Positions 27,405 through 36,342 of a DNA stretch of 64,000 bases are shown here, piece after piece. A model generated the notes under the pieces. The model was not told where the DNA came from and searched no databases. It saw only the letters and a list, made by a program, of their open reading frames with translations. The translations under genes and the position numbers were made by a program. The DNA lies in assembly GCA_028284955.1 (NCBI GenBank), contig JANQQS010000115.1:33779-97778 (forward strand), read 5' to 3'. Source of the stretch: Myxococcota bacterium. GTDB lineage: Bacteria > Myxococcota_A > Polyangia > Polyangiales > Houyiibacteriaceae. Within the stretch, counting starts at the first letter, position 1. Each line of letters starts with the position of its first letter.

Positions 27405-28216
27405 CACCCTCAACATCAAACTCAAATCTGGATGCCGCACCGACGCCTCATTCGTCTCTGGGGGCTACGCTTGCGGTGTTTGGGCTTCAGATCCGCCGTA
27501 CTCGGGTTGGCCGCAAGCCCATCGTCGCCGCCGTGTCGGTCGTCTTGGTGCTCGCTGCGGCAATCATCACCCGATATACGTCCGAGCAGGTCACCGCGCA
27601 CGATGCGGTCGAACGAGCGCTGCAATACGGCGTATTCGGATTGTTGGTGTTCATTCTGCCGTTCCTTTTCTCCGCGGGCAGCATCTCTGAAGAGGTAGAG
27701 TCGCGCACGTTTGTCTATTTGACCGCGCGCGCGGTGGGGCGATGGAACGTCGTGCTGGGAAAGTATCTCGCAGGCACGTGGTTCGTGTGGCTGTTTTTGA
27801 TGGGGGCGGTAGCCCTGCTTTACGTCGGCGCATTCGCCTCCCACCCTCGAGAACTCCTCGAGCTCGGCGAAGAGCTCGTGCGCGTGATTTCAGCGCTGAC
27901 ATTCCTCGCGTTCTTGTACACCGCAGTGTGCCTTTTTTGGGGCACCTTGGTCCCCGAAGCAGGAGGTATTTTGAGCGCGGTCTATCTGGCTTCGGTCGAG
28001 TTCGGTGGCGCTTGGCTACCCGGCCCGCTGCGGCTGATGTCGATGAACTACCAGGCCCAACAAATCGCCGGGCTTCCCAAGGGCGGGTTGCTCGCCGAAT
28101 ATGCGCCGAACGTGTCCGAAGGTTGGGCTGCCGCGGCGGCCATCGCGCTTACTATGATATTCTTGGCCGTCGCCATGGTGATCACGCGCCACCGCGAATA
28201 TCGGTGGGCCACCTGA
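27401..28216 (+). CDS. ABC-2-type transporter permease
   Basis: A 271-residue membrane protein with six helices. It resembles the ABC-2 permease fold (EEVESRTFVYLTARAVGRWNVVLGKYLAGTWFVWLFL is typical of the segment after the first loop). Start at 27401 overlaps the ATPase stop as ATGA. It completes the three-gene exporter. Confidence 0.85.
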   Translation: MTPSTSNSNLDAAPTPHSSLGATLAVFGLQIRRTRVGRKPIVAAVSVVLVLAAAIITRYTSEQVTAHDAVERALQYGVFGLLVFILPFLFSAGSISEEVESRTFVYLTARAVGRWNVVLGKYLAGTWFVWLFLMGAVALLYVGAFASHPRELLELGEELVRVISALTFLAFLYTAVCLFWGTLVPEAGGILSAVYLASVEFGGAWLPGPLRLMSMNYQAQQIAGLPKGGLLAEYAPNVSEGWAAAAAIALTMIFLAVAMVITRHREYRWAT

Positions 28217-28235
28217 AGTCTGGCGGGCCTGCCTT

Positions 28236-28880
28236 ATGCGTACCCTGTCGCATACCAGCGTCGCTGCCGCGGAAGTGCGCGGGTACCCACTTCGCCGCCA
28301 TGCAGGGACGAGGCTCGAAGGCGGACGCGCTTTCGCGGTGGTCTCCGGCATTGGACGACCACGAACTTGGCAGTATGCGAGCACCCACGCGCTTCGTGGA
28401 TTTCGCGACGGGATCGAAAAAGCCCAGGGTCACGGTCGGGGCGACGAGCGGCTGCACGCCGCGTACCGCTCCGCGCGCAGCGAACTCGCGAGCGCCTGCA
28501 ATATGTTGATCGAACGCGAGCCGCCCGATGCCGCGCTGCTTGGTCTCTTGGTCGACCAGGGGATTTTGCACGTGCTCGTAGCCGGACCGGGCCGCGCCTA
28601 CTTGCACCGACGAGGCACGCCAAAGCGGCTCACGCGCGGCACCGATAGCGGGCCAGGCATGTTGCGAACCCAAGCCGCTCAATCATCGGTGGCCCTCGAT
28701 TCGGGAGACTTGATCCTTGCCGGCTCGATTTCGGCATTCTCGGCGCGCGCGGTCGAACAGGCTGCCGAAATCCTGAACGCCGACCCGGAGGTGCCCCCGC
28801 CGGTCCTGGCGTCCGTACTCACGGAGCCTGCTGCTGAAGCCGGGGTCGGAGCCATCGCCCTGGTGATTCGGGCGATCTAA
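28236..28880 (+). CDS. Degenerate PP2C/PPM-like protein
   Basis: A 214-residue protein that follows the exporter operon by 19 bases. Its pattern resembles a PPM phosphatase (an ALLGLLVDQGILHVLVAGPGRAYLHRRG segment like the family's GDSR strand, and LDSGDLILAGSISAFSA like the DG.tD region). The metal-binding acidic residues of motifs such as DGMGG and GD.R are absent or replaced (VVSGIG in place of the first DGhG). It is probably non-catalytic, if the relationship is right. It might regulate the adjoining ABC systems. Confidence 0.4.
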   Translation: MRTLSHTSVAAAEVRGYPLRRHAGTRLEGGRAFAVVSGIGRPRTWQYASTHALRGFRDGIEKAQGHGRGDERLHAAYRSARSELASACNMLIEREPPDAALLGLLVDQGILHVLVAGPGRAYLHRRGTPKRLTRGTDSGPGMLRTQAAQSSVALDSGDLILAGSISAFSARAVEQAAEILNADPEVPPPVLASVLTEPAAEAGVGAIALVIRAI

Positions 28881-29065
28881 ATCACATCGCTCGAACAATC
28901 ACGCAGGGCCCGGGAATAAAATCCAAAGTCCGGGTATTCGTGGGATATCTCCATGCTCGCCAACCCCCAACCCTTCCTCGAATCTGGTGCCACCTTGACT
29001 TGCCACCACGCGCGGGTACCATCCGCCGCCCGTCTAACCACATCGAACCCGCATGAGGCTTCGCG

Positions 29066-30151
29066 ATGAACGACGTGATGATCGAAGCTCGGGACCTCAA
29101 CAAAGCATACGGCCCCGTGCACGCCCTTCGGGATGTGAACTTCGAAATCCGCAAAGGGGAAGTGCTTGGTTTTCTCGGACCGAACGGTGCCGGCAAAACC
29201 ACCACCATGAAAATTCTCACGTGCTTTATCGCGCCCAGCGGCGGCACGGCGAAAATCAATGGCGCGGACATTTTCGAGCAGCCCATCGAAGTTCGGAAGT
29301 CCATTGGATACTTGCCGGAGAGCACGCCGCTGTACCCCGAAATGTTGGTGCTCGAATACCTCGAGTTCATCGCCCGAATGCGTGGCTTTCGAGGCGATGA
29401 GGTCAAGAAACGAATCCGAACCGCGGTGGAGCAAACGTCGCTGGGCGACGTGATCTCGAAAGAAATCCGCGCGCTCTCCAAAGGATATCGACAGCGGGTG
29501 GGTCTGGCCCAAGCGCTGATTCACGAGCCTTCGATTCTGATTCTCGACGAGCCGATGAGCGGGCTCGACCCGAATCAGGCATCGGAGATTCGCAACCTCA
29601 TCCGGAGCATTGGTCGCGAGCGCACCGTGATCCTGTCCACCCACAACCTCGCCGAAGTCCAGGTAACGTGCGGACGGGTGCTGATCATTGCGAACGGCCG
29701 AATTGTGGCCGACGACACCCCCGACGACCTTCGCGACCGCGCAGGTCAGGCGTCCTACATCGCCACGGTCGCATCTCCCGAATCGGGATATCGAGACGCG
29801 AAGTTTGAAACCCAGGTAAGCGAGGCCCTCACTCAGATTTCCCGGGTCAAGACCGTCAAAAAAGCCGAGGGCGACACCAGCGACGAACTGCAATTTCACG
29901 TACTGCCCAAAGACAATCACGACGTGCGGGCTGATATTTTCAAGGCCGCGGTCGACGGGGGGTTTGTTCTTCTCGGCCTCGAAAAGACCAGCGAAGACCT
30001 GGGAGCAGTGTTCCGCGGTCTAACCACTGGCGACGTTTCCGAAAGCACGGCCGGAAGCCGCAAGTCCAAGGGCGACGCCGATGCACACGCGGCAAACGAA
30101 GAGCGCGCTTCCCAGGCCGATTCCGACGAGAACACCAGCGAGGAAAGCTGA
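29066..30151 (+). CDS. ABC transporter ATP-binding protein, GldA-like
   Basis: A 361-residue ATPase. Walker A is LGPNGAGKTTTM, signature LSKGYRQRVGLAQALI, Walker B LILDEPMSGLDPNQ, switch His in LSTHNLAEVQ. The C-terminal 60 residues are acidic and low complexity. It heads an operon whose next genes are GldF-, GldG- and DUF4340-like, the usual layout of Gld-type ABC systems. In Bacteroidetes these are linked to gliding; in Myxococcota and others the role is not settled. Stop and next start overlap (TGATG). Confidence 0.9.
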   Translation: MNDVMIEARDLNKAYGPVHALRDVNFEIRKGEVLGFLGPNGAGKTTTMKILTCFIAPSGGTAKINGADIFEQPIEVRKSIGYLPESTPLYPEMLVLEYLEFIARMRGFRGDEVKKRIRTAVEQTSLGDVISKEIRALSKGYRQRVGLAQALIHEPSILILDEPMSGLDPNQASEIRNLIRSIGRERTVILSTHNLAEVQVTCGRVLIIANGRIVADDTPDDLRDRAGQASYIATVASPESGYRDAKFETQVSEALTQISRVKTVKKAEGDTSDELQFHVLPKDNHDVRADIFKAAVDGGFVLLGLEKTSEDLGAVFRGLTTGDVSESTAGSRKSKGDADAHAANEERASQADSDENTSEES

Positions 30152-30861
30152 TGCAAAACACGCTTACGATCGCGGGACGACAGTTCCGTAGTTTTTTCAA
30201 CGGAGCCACCGCCTACATCGTCATGGCGATCGTGTTGATGGTCTTGGGCTTCTTTTTTTGGCAAACATTTTTTCTGTTTGGGCGCGCAACCGCGCGCGAA
30301 ATGTTTACCTGGCTCTTTCGCATTCTCGTATTTGCGGTTCCAGCGCTCACGATGGGCCTGATCGCGGAAGAAAAACGGACGGGCACGATCGAGCTGCTGA
30401 TCACGATGCCGGTCACCGACGCCCAAGTCATTTTGGGCAAGTTTCTCGGGGTAGCCGGGCTCTACGGGATCATGCTTTTGCTCACCCTCGCCTATCCGAT
30501 GAGTATCTCTACACTTGGCAATCTCGATTGGGGCCCGGTCTGGACCGGATACGTCGCGCTTGCCCTACAAGGCGCAGCCATGGTGGCGATTGGCCTGATG
30601 GCATCGAGCTTCACCGACAACCAGCTGGTGGCGCTCTTCATCGCGCTGACCATCAACTTGTTTTTTTGGATGATTAGCCTTTTTCTACCGCTATTGCCGA
30701 GCGAGCTCGCGAGCATTTTCGAGTGGATTTCGTTCAACTACCACTTCGACAGCATGACGCGCGGAGTCGTCGACCTGCGCGACGTTCTCTACTTCCTATC
30801 AGTCGCCGCCATCGCGCTCATGGTCGCGTTCCGTTCACTCGAAAGCCGTCGGTGGAGGTGA
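30151..30861 (+). CDS. ABC-2 permease, GldF-like
   Basis: A 236-residue membrane protein with six helices and the GldF/ABC-2 landmarks (MGLIAEEKRTGTIELLITMPVTDAQVILGKF). It is translationally coupled to the ATPase gene and followed after four bases by the GldG-like gene. No cargo is inferable. Confidence 0.88.
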   Translation: MQNTLTIAGRQFRSFFNGATAYIVMAIVLMVLGFFFWQTFFLFGRATAREMFTWLFRILVFAVPALTMGLIAEEKRTGTIELLITMPVTDAQVILGKFLGVAGLYGIMLLLTLAYPMSISTLGNLDWGPVWTGYVALALQGAAMVAIGLMASSFTDNQLVALFIALTINLFFWMISLFLPLLPSELASIFEWISFNYHFDSMTRGVVDLRDVLYFLSVAAIALMVAFRSLESRRWR

Positions 30862-30865
30862 GGTC

Positions 30866-32569
30866 ATGGCCAGCAACACACGCATAAACGCCGCCCGGGA
30901 GTCGATTGGTTTTGTCGTTGTCGTCGCCGGAATCTTGATCACGCTGAACGTCCTCGGAGCCTTCTTTTCGCTAGGACGATTGGACTTCACGAGCGCGAAG
31001 CTCTTCTCCCTCTCCGAAGGATCCGAGCGCCTGGTGTCCAAGCTCGACGACAAGATGGAAATCGTCGCGTACTTCAGCAAGAACTTGCCGCCTCCCTTCA
31101 ACTCCACCGAGCGATATACCCGCGACGTGCTCGAGGAATACGAGGTCGCGTCAAACGGAAATATTCGCGTCCGCTTTGTTAACCCGGACACCGACGAGCT
31201 TCGCGAGCAGGCAGACCAAGACGGCGTCCGCAAAGTCTCGCACCAGAAAATCGAAAATGACTCGGTGAGTGTGGTCGAAGGTTATCGCGGGCTCGTCATT
31301 AAGCATCTGGGCGACAACAAAGCGATTCCGGTCATCCAAGACACCTCTGGCCTGGAGTACACCATCACCCAGAGCATCAAGGAAATCACCGGCGAAAAGC
31401 GACCAGTCGGCATCCTCAGCGGCCATGAAGGCCCCACCCTAGCGAAGGGCCTTACCGGCTTGCAGAGCGCTCTTCCCACCTACGAGCTCAAAGAAGTCAG
31501 CGCCGAGCAAGCCATCGATCCGAGCTTGAGCGCGCTGCTCGTCATCAGCCCCGAGACGGCATTGAGCGGAACCGAGCTCAAAAACATCACCGACTTTGTC
31601 GTCGGAGGGAAATCTCTCGGAGTCTTCGGTGGCGTATCGAAGCTTTCCCTCGAAGGGGAGCCGAAAGTCGACAAGGTTGATACGGGCTTGAACGATCTAC
31701 TCGGAAAATGGGGTGTGAAATTTCGAGACGGCGTGGTGTTCGACTGGCAATGCAGTCGCGCGCCAATGAGAGGCCCGCTCGGACTGCAGGTCGCGGTGCC
31801 CTATCCTCCGGTTCCAATCGTTTCGTTCAAAAAGGAAGAGAGCGAGCATCCGGTTCTTTTTCGGCTCCCTTCGGCGCTCTTTCCGTTCACTTCTTCGCTT
31901 ACCGTCAGCAAGGCGCCGAGCGGCGCGAAGGTGGAAACGCTCGCACGATCTTCAGAAAACTCCTGGCGAGTTAAGGAAGACAGCCTCGCGCTCAGCCCTC
32001 GGCACCCCCGAGAATGGGCCCAATCCGGTCGATCAGGCCCCTTCCCATTGCTCGTAAGCGTCGAAGGCAAGCTCTCGACCAAGGGTGACTCAGGGGCGAT
32101 GAGCAGCGCGGATGGAGACGATTCTCCCGCGAAAACCTCTGACCGCGCGGTGCGCGTACTCGTGGCGGGAACGTCGGCATTTCTTCGCGATGAGTTTCTC
32201 CCCCCTGCGGGACCGGATGGGAAGCGAGACCTAAGCGGCGCCCTGGCGCTCGGGCTTAATGCTATCGACTGGCTCGCTGCAGAGTCCGACTTGATCGAGA
32301 TCCGGGCAAAGAATGTCGAAGATCCGCCGCTTGAGGTTCCGGTCGCAGTCACAGAGGCGACAGAAGACGCAACCACGGCAGCCGAAGCCCAGGACCGAGA
32401 AGGCATGGAGAAGGCGCTCGAAAAACGGAAGACGGCGCTGGCGTCGTGGGAGTCGCGAAAAGCGATGTATCGGTGGGGGAATACGCTCGGTATTCCATTT
32501 CTGATCGGGCTCTTCGGAGTCGTGCGCTGGCGCCGACGCGTCGCCAAAAAGAAGAATCTCTCTCTCTAG
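30866..32569 (+). CDS. GldG-like ABC auxiliary protein
   Basis: A 567-residue protein with one membrane helix at each end (VVVVAGILITLNVLGAFFSL and GNTLGIPFLIGLFGVVRW). The periplasmic middle is the GldG-type ABC domain (KLFSLSEGSERLVSKLDDKMEIVAYFSKNLPPP, and DELREQADQDGVRK). It follows the GldF-like permease by four bases and precedes the DUF4340 gene. It likely couples the permease to an extracytoplasmic partner. Confidence 0.85.
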   Translation: MASNTRINAARESIGFVVVVAGILITLNVLGAFFSLGRLDFTSAKLFSLSEGSERLVSKLDDKMEIVAYFSKNLPPPFNSTERYTRDVLEEYEVASNGNIRVRFVNPDTDELREQADQDGVRKVSHQKIENDSVSVVEGYRGLVIKHLGDNKAIPVIQDTSGLEYTITQSIKEITGEKRPVGILSGHEGPTLAKGLTGLQSALPTYELKEVSAEQAIDPSLSALLVISPETALSGTELKNITDFVVGGKSLGVFGGVSKLSLEGEPKVDKVDTGLNDLLGKWGVKFRDGVVFDWQCSRAPMRGPLGLQVAVPYPPVPIVSFKKEESEHPVLFRLPSALFPFTSSLTVSKAPSGAKVETLARSSENSWRVKEDSLALSPRHPREWAQSGRSGPFPLLVSVEGKLSTKGDSGAMSSADGDDSPAKTSDRAVRVLVAGTSAFLRDEFLPPAGPDGKRDLSGALALGLNAIDWLAAESDLIEIRAKNVEDPPLEVPVAVTEATEDATTAAEAQDREGMEKALEKRKTALASWESRKAMYRWGNTLGIPFLIGLFGVVRWRRRVAKKKNLSL

Positions 32570-32614
32570 AAACCCTTTCCGCCCGGACCTGTGGTGGCGA
32601 TGGAGCTCGCTCGC

Positions 32615-33751
32615 ATGAATTGGCAAAAAAATCGGCTAGTGGTCGCCATACTCGGTTTGGCTGGTCTCGTCGGTGCAACGGTGTACGCGGTAAACCGGCG
32701 CACCAACCCACCCGCAAGTACAGTTGCGGATGCGCTCCCAGAGCTGCCCAAGATCAAGAAAGAGGACGTGCAGGAGCTGGTGATCGCAAGTCCTGACAAA
32801 GAGCCGGTGACGCTAAAAAGGAAAGGCGACGCTTGGCAGATGGTCAAGCCGGTCGACGCACTGGCCGACGACACCGTCATCAACACCGCGATTGAAAAGC
32901 TCACAGAGCTCGAAGTGACCGGAGTCGCCGCTACCAACACCAAAAACCATCAGAAGCTCGAAGTGGACGCCGCGCAGGGCATCCACGTGGTCGCCAAGAG
33001 CAATGGATCGAGCCTGGTCGACTTGGTGATCGGCGCGTACAAGCCCGGAAATACCATGGTGCGCCTTCAAGGGAAAAACGAAGTGCTGTCGGTAAAGGGG
33101 TCCATCAAATGGGCGTTCAACAAAGACGTGCACGAATGGCGAGACCGGAAGGTTGTAAACGTGGAGCCGGAGCACGTTCGTTCCATTGAGTTTGTCAGTG
33201 AAGGCGGAACGTTCAAATTTTCTCGAGACGACTCAGACTCGTGGGTTGACGCATCCGGCAAGAAACCAATCGAACGATTCTCGGGCGACAAGGTCCAGTC
33301 GATTGTTTCGAGCATCGCTCAACTAAGCGCGACCAATTTCGGGGCTACAGACATGAAACCTGAAGCCGCCGGGCTCAACGAGCCCACAGGTACCGTGACT
33401 GTCTCGATCGGACCACCAGCTGCCAAAAACGACACTGATGGCGGGGTTAAGCAGGCAGAACCAAGCCCGGCTGCGGAGTCTCGGTCTATGGTCCTCCGAG
33501 TCGGGGGAGAAGCCAAAGACGACAATGGCTTCTACCTTCAAATCGACGACAACCCCACGATTTATGTCGTTTCGAAGTATCTCGGAGACCGTTTGCAGCC
33601 TGCTCCAGATGCGTTCCAGGAGCCTGAAAAGTCTGAGGAAAAAGAGGAACAAGCGGCAGCGCCAGCCGCTCCTCCGGCCGGCAACGGGCAAATCCCCCCA
33701 GACGTCATGCAAAAAATCCAAGCGCAGCTCCGCAATCAAGGCGCGCAGTAG
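32615..33751 (+). CDS. DUF4340 domain protein
   Basis: From the ATG at 32615 the protein is 378 residues; GGAG lies nine bases before it, and the start leads straight into the N-terminal membrane helix (RLVVAILGLAGLVGATVYAV). ATG 32600 is also possible. The body has the DUF4340 repeat pattern (PEKEPVTLKRKGDAWQMVKP-like segments and NVEPEHVRSIEFVSEGGTFKFSR). The C-terminus is Pro/Ala rich. It is the fourth gene of the Gld-like operon, where DUF4340 proteins are usual partners. Confidence 0.85.
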   Translation: MNWQKNRLVVAILGLAGLVGATVYAVNRRTNPPASTVADALPELPKIKKEDVQELVIASPDKEPVTLKRKGDAWQMVKPVDALADDTVINTAIEKLTELEVTGVAATNTKNHQKLEVDAAQGIHVVAKSNGSSLVDLVIGAYKPGNTMVRLQGKNEVLSVKGSIKWAFNKDVHEWRDRKVVNVEPEHVRSIEFVSEGGTFKFSRDDSDSWVDASGKKPIERFSGDKVQSIVSSIAQLSATNFGATDMKPEAAGLNEPTGTVTVSIGPPAAKNDTDGGVKQAEPSPAAESRSMVLRVGGEAKDDNGFYLQIDDNPTIYVVSKYLGDRLQPAPDAFQEPEKSEEKEEQAAAPAAPPAGNGQIPPDVMQKIQAQLRNQGAQ

Positions 33752-33839
33752 CGTTCGGGCGCAGCCGCTCCGAAACTTCATGAGGTTTGGTTCAATTTAA
33801 CCCTTCACAACAGCGTACAACTACAACTACATGTAGGGC

Positions 33840-36236
33840 GTGGGAATAGACCACGGGGGTGACGCGATGTGGGAGGAGTACGCACCGAAAAAGCGTCGGA
33901 GCGCGCTCAAGCAAATCCGAAGCGCGGCATCTCAACTCACCCGCGTCGTCGTCGACCTCGGGCACGGGCAGCCGCGGCTCGAGAGTTTCGTAGACAGCGT
34001 TCGCGGACGAGGCTCCAAAGCTGAACTATGCCTAGCCCCGATCGCCACCGATGCGATCGCGCCAACTCATTCGTCGCAAACCGTACGGGTTCGGAGCGTC
34101 GACGCACGAGATCCGTTTTGTGTCGTCGCGAAGGGCATTCGAACGGAACGAGACGCGCTAGCCGTCGTGCCGCTCGCCCGCGCAGAGACCCAAAGCATGT
34201 CGCTTCGCAATGCGAATCGATGGCAGTCTGGTCCTCGTCGGCAACCTGTCGTGTTGGTGGTTCCTGGTGGGCTCGACGACATCGATGCACACGTGTTCCC
34301 TGTTTACGACCTGAGCTCAAGCGTCTGCAGCATAGAAACATCGAAACCACTCGCGCCACAAACGAAATTGGATCCGGTAGAGGTGATCGGTGAACGACGA
34401 CTACTTCGACGCGCGCACGCGAACGTGCTCGAGACCATTCCTTGGCGCACTCCCGATGGTCATGCTCGGTTTCGCATTCGGCTTGAACTCAACGAAACCA
34501 CCGCTCAAGCACGGACCGCCCACCGCTACGATCGCGTCAGCGAACCCGATCGAGTTCGAAAGCTCGTCGAACTCGCGGTGTTGGTAGGCACCGACGGCTG
34601 GGTCGAAACCCCGCACTGGGGGCGCATCGCCTGCTCTTTGACCCAAGAAGAGAATATGTGCCTCACCCTGAAATTCGCACGCCCTGCGGCATCACTTGCC
34701 CGCCCCCAACAAGTTCGCGTGGGTTTTGAACTGTTCGCCGTTCAATACGAGGCAGACCTCCGGGTGATCCGATACAAAGCCAGCACGGTCACCGCGGCGC
34801 TTCCGGTCATGCTTCGCAGACGTCGGCAACGATACGAGCAGCGCGTTCCGATGTCGGGGGAAGACACGGTATTGAGGTTCACCAACCCAGCCACAAACCA
34901 GCGAGAACAACGTAGCCTCTACGATATTTCGTTCGGTGGACTATGTTTTTATTGCGATCGTTTTCAGGATATTCTTTGGCCCGATTTGCCCCTAGAAGGG
35001 GTTAGCGTTCATTGGGACGATCGCCGAATCGAACTTGGCGAAATCGAAGTTCGCGCTCTGGAAAAGGATCACCAAGGACGGCAGTTGTGTCACGCCGCGT
35101 TCCGCACTCCGGGATCCGCCGAATCGAACGACCTTGTGGAGCTCATTGCAAGAGTTCGCCACCCACATATGATCGCGCACGACGGCATGAACTTCGCCGA
35201 CATGGTGACCCTCTACAAAAGGGTCGGCCTATTTGGACCCCATATGGATCGCAACCTTGCGCCAGTCATGGCCGACGCAGCGCGCACTTGGGAAAAAATG
35301 CATCGCCGAGGTGGCGACCTGTGTCACACGGTAGTGCAGCGCGAACGGGATATCCCTGTCGCCGGCGTATCCCTCGTTCGAGCATGGGAACGCTCCTGGG
35401 TAATCCAGCATATGGTCGCCGCTGCGTCGCGCCCACGCCGCACGCCTCCAGGTGAGCTCCACATGTCCTACTTGGACCACATTCTTCCGCGCCAAGACGG
35501 CCACTACATGGTGGTCTTTGTGAAAGCAGACAACGCGAAAATCACAGGCTTCTTGGAACGGTTCTTCGAACTCAGTGGCACTCCAGAGGCGGTTTCGAGA
35601 CGGAATCTCGAGTTTTGGACGCTGCGACCAGGCGCTTGGAGACCAACACAAACCCTTTCCGCAGACATCGCCGTTCGACCGGCCCGCACCTCAGATGAAT
35701 CACTCATCGCGCGCGCCGCAGAACGACTCCTCGGTCGACTCGGAGCCGCATCGCTTTCGATGCTCGAAGGGGAACTATCGATCCCTGAGACCGCCAAAAC
35801 GTTCTCCCGCGCAAACGTCGAGCGAAGCCGGCGCTGCTCCATCGTAAAAAAAGATAGCCGCCCGGCAATCGCGCTCATCGAGGAGCGTGCGTCCACTGGA
35901 TTCAATCTCACTTGGATGCTCAACGCTACGTGGATTCTCCCCATTCATCCCGATCGCGACCTCGATGGGTCTGCCATGCGATCAGCGGTGGAGTTCGTCG
36001 CGCGATCGTCGTCGGCCACTCCAATCGGAGATCGTTTTGCCATCGTTCTCGAGGGAACCGACACCACACCACTTCGCGAGCAAGGTTTTGAGCTCGAAGC
36101 ACCAGTTTTGCTCAACTCCTACAATCGTGCTGGGTTGCATCGGTGGTACTACTACATTCGCGAGCGCTACGGAGAAATCACCGCGCTAAGACTACTGCGT
36201 CATCGCGAAGCACCCGAAGCTCGCGCCAGCGCATGA
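33840..36236 (+). CDS. Large PilZ-domain protein with acetyltransferase-like C-terminus
   Basis: A 798-residue protein. A first PilZ-like region (about 190-300) is followed by a PilZ-like core with RRRRQRYEQRVPMSG and the hallmark LYDISFGGLCFYCDRF, so it probably binds cyclic di-GMP. The C-terminal third is uncharacterised; parts read like a GNAT fold (YMVVFVKADNAKITGFL; DIAVRPARTSDESLIARAAERLL). I cannot name an orthologue. It starts at GTG 33840; ATG 33867 is an alternative. It lies just upstream of the halogenase cluster on the same strand, separated by a tandem repeat. Confidence 0.5.
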   Translation: MGIDHGGDAMWEEYAPKKRRSALKQIRSAASQLTRVVVDLGHGQPRLESFVDSVRGRGSKAELCLAPIATDAIAPTHSSQTVRVRSVDARDPFCVVAKGIRTERDALAVVPLARAETQSMSLRNANRWQSGPRRQPVVLVVPGGLDDIDAHVFPVYDLSSSVCSIETSKPLAPQTKLDPVEVIGERRLLRRAHANVLETIPWRTPDGHARFRIRLELNETTAQARTAHRYDRVSEPDRVRKLVELAVLVGTDGWVETPHWGRIACSLTQEENMCLTLKFARPAASLARPQQVRVGFELFAVQYEADLRVIRYKASTVTAALPVMLRRRRQRYEQRVPMSGEDTVLRFTNPATNQREQRSLYDISFGGLCFYCDRFQDILWPDLPLEGVSVHWDDRRIELGEIEVRALEKDHQGRQLCHAAFRTPGSAESNDLVELIARVRHPHMIAHDGMNFADMVTLYKRVGLFGPHMDRNLAPVMADAARTWEKMHRRGGDLCHTVVQRERDIPVAGVSLVRAWERSWVIQHMVAAASRPRRTPPGELHMSYLDHILPRQDGHYMVVFVKADNAKITGFLERFFELSGTPEAVSRRNLEFWTLRPGAWRPTQTLSADIAVRPARTSDESLIARAAERLLGRLGAASLSMLEGELSIPETAKTFSRANVERSRRCSIVKKDSRPAIALIEERASTGFNLTWMLNATWILPIHPDRDLDGSAMRSAVEFVARSSSATPIGDRFAIVLEGTDTTPLREQGFELEAPVLLNSYNRAGLHRWYYYIRERYGEITALRLLRHREAPEARASA

Positions 36237-36270
36237 CCTTGGGAGCTCATCAGCGAAGGACGCGTAGCAA

Positions 36271-36318
36271 GGAATCACCCCAGCACGGAATCACCCCAGC
36301 ACGGAATCACCCCAGCAG
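36271..36318. repeat. 16 bp tandem repeat, three copies
   Basis: GGAATCACCCCAGCAC occurs three times head to tail (36271-36286, 36287-36302, 36303-36318, the last with a final G). It sits 24 bases before the halogenase start codon, so it lies in the leader or promoter of the tailoring cluster. Confidence 0.9.
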
Positions 36319-36342
36319 AACAACACTCTAGCGGAGAACCTG

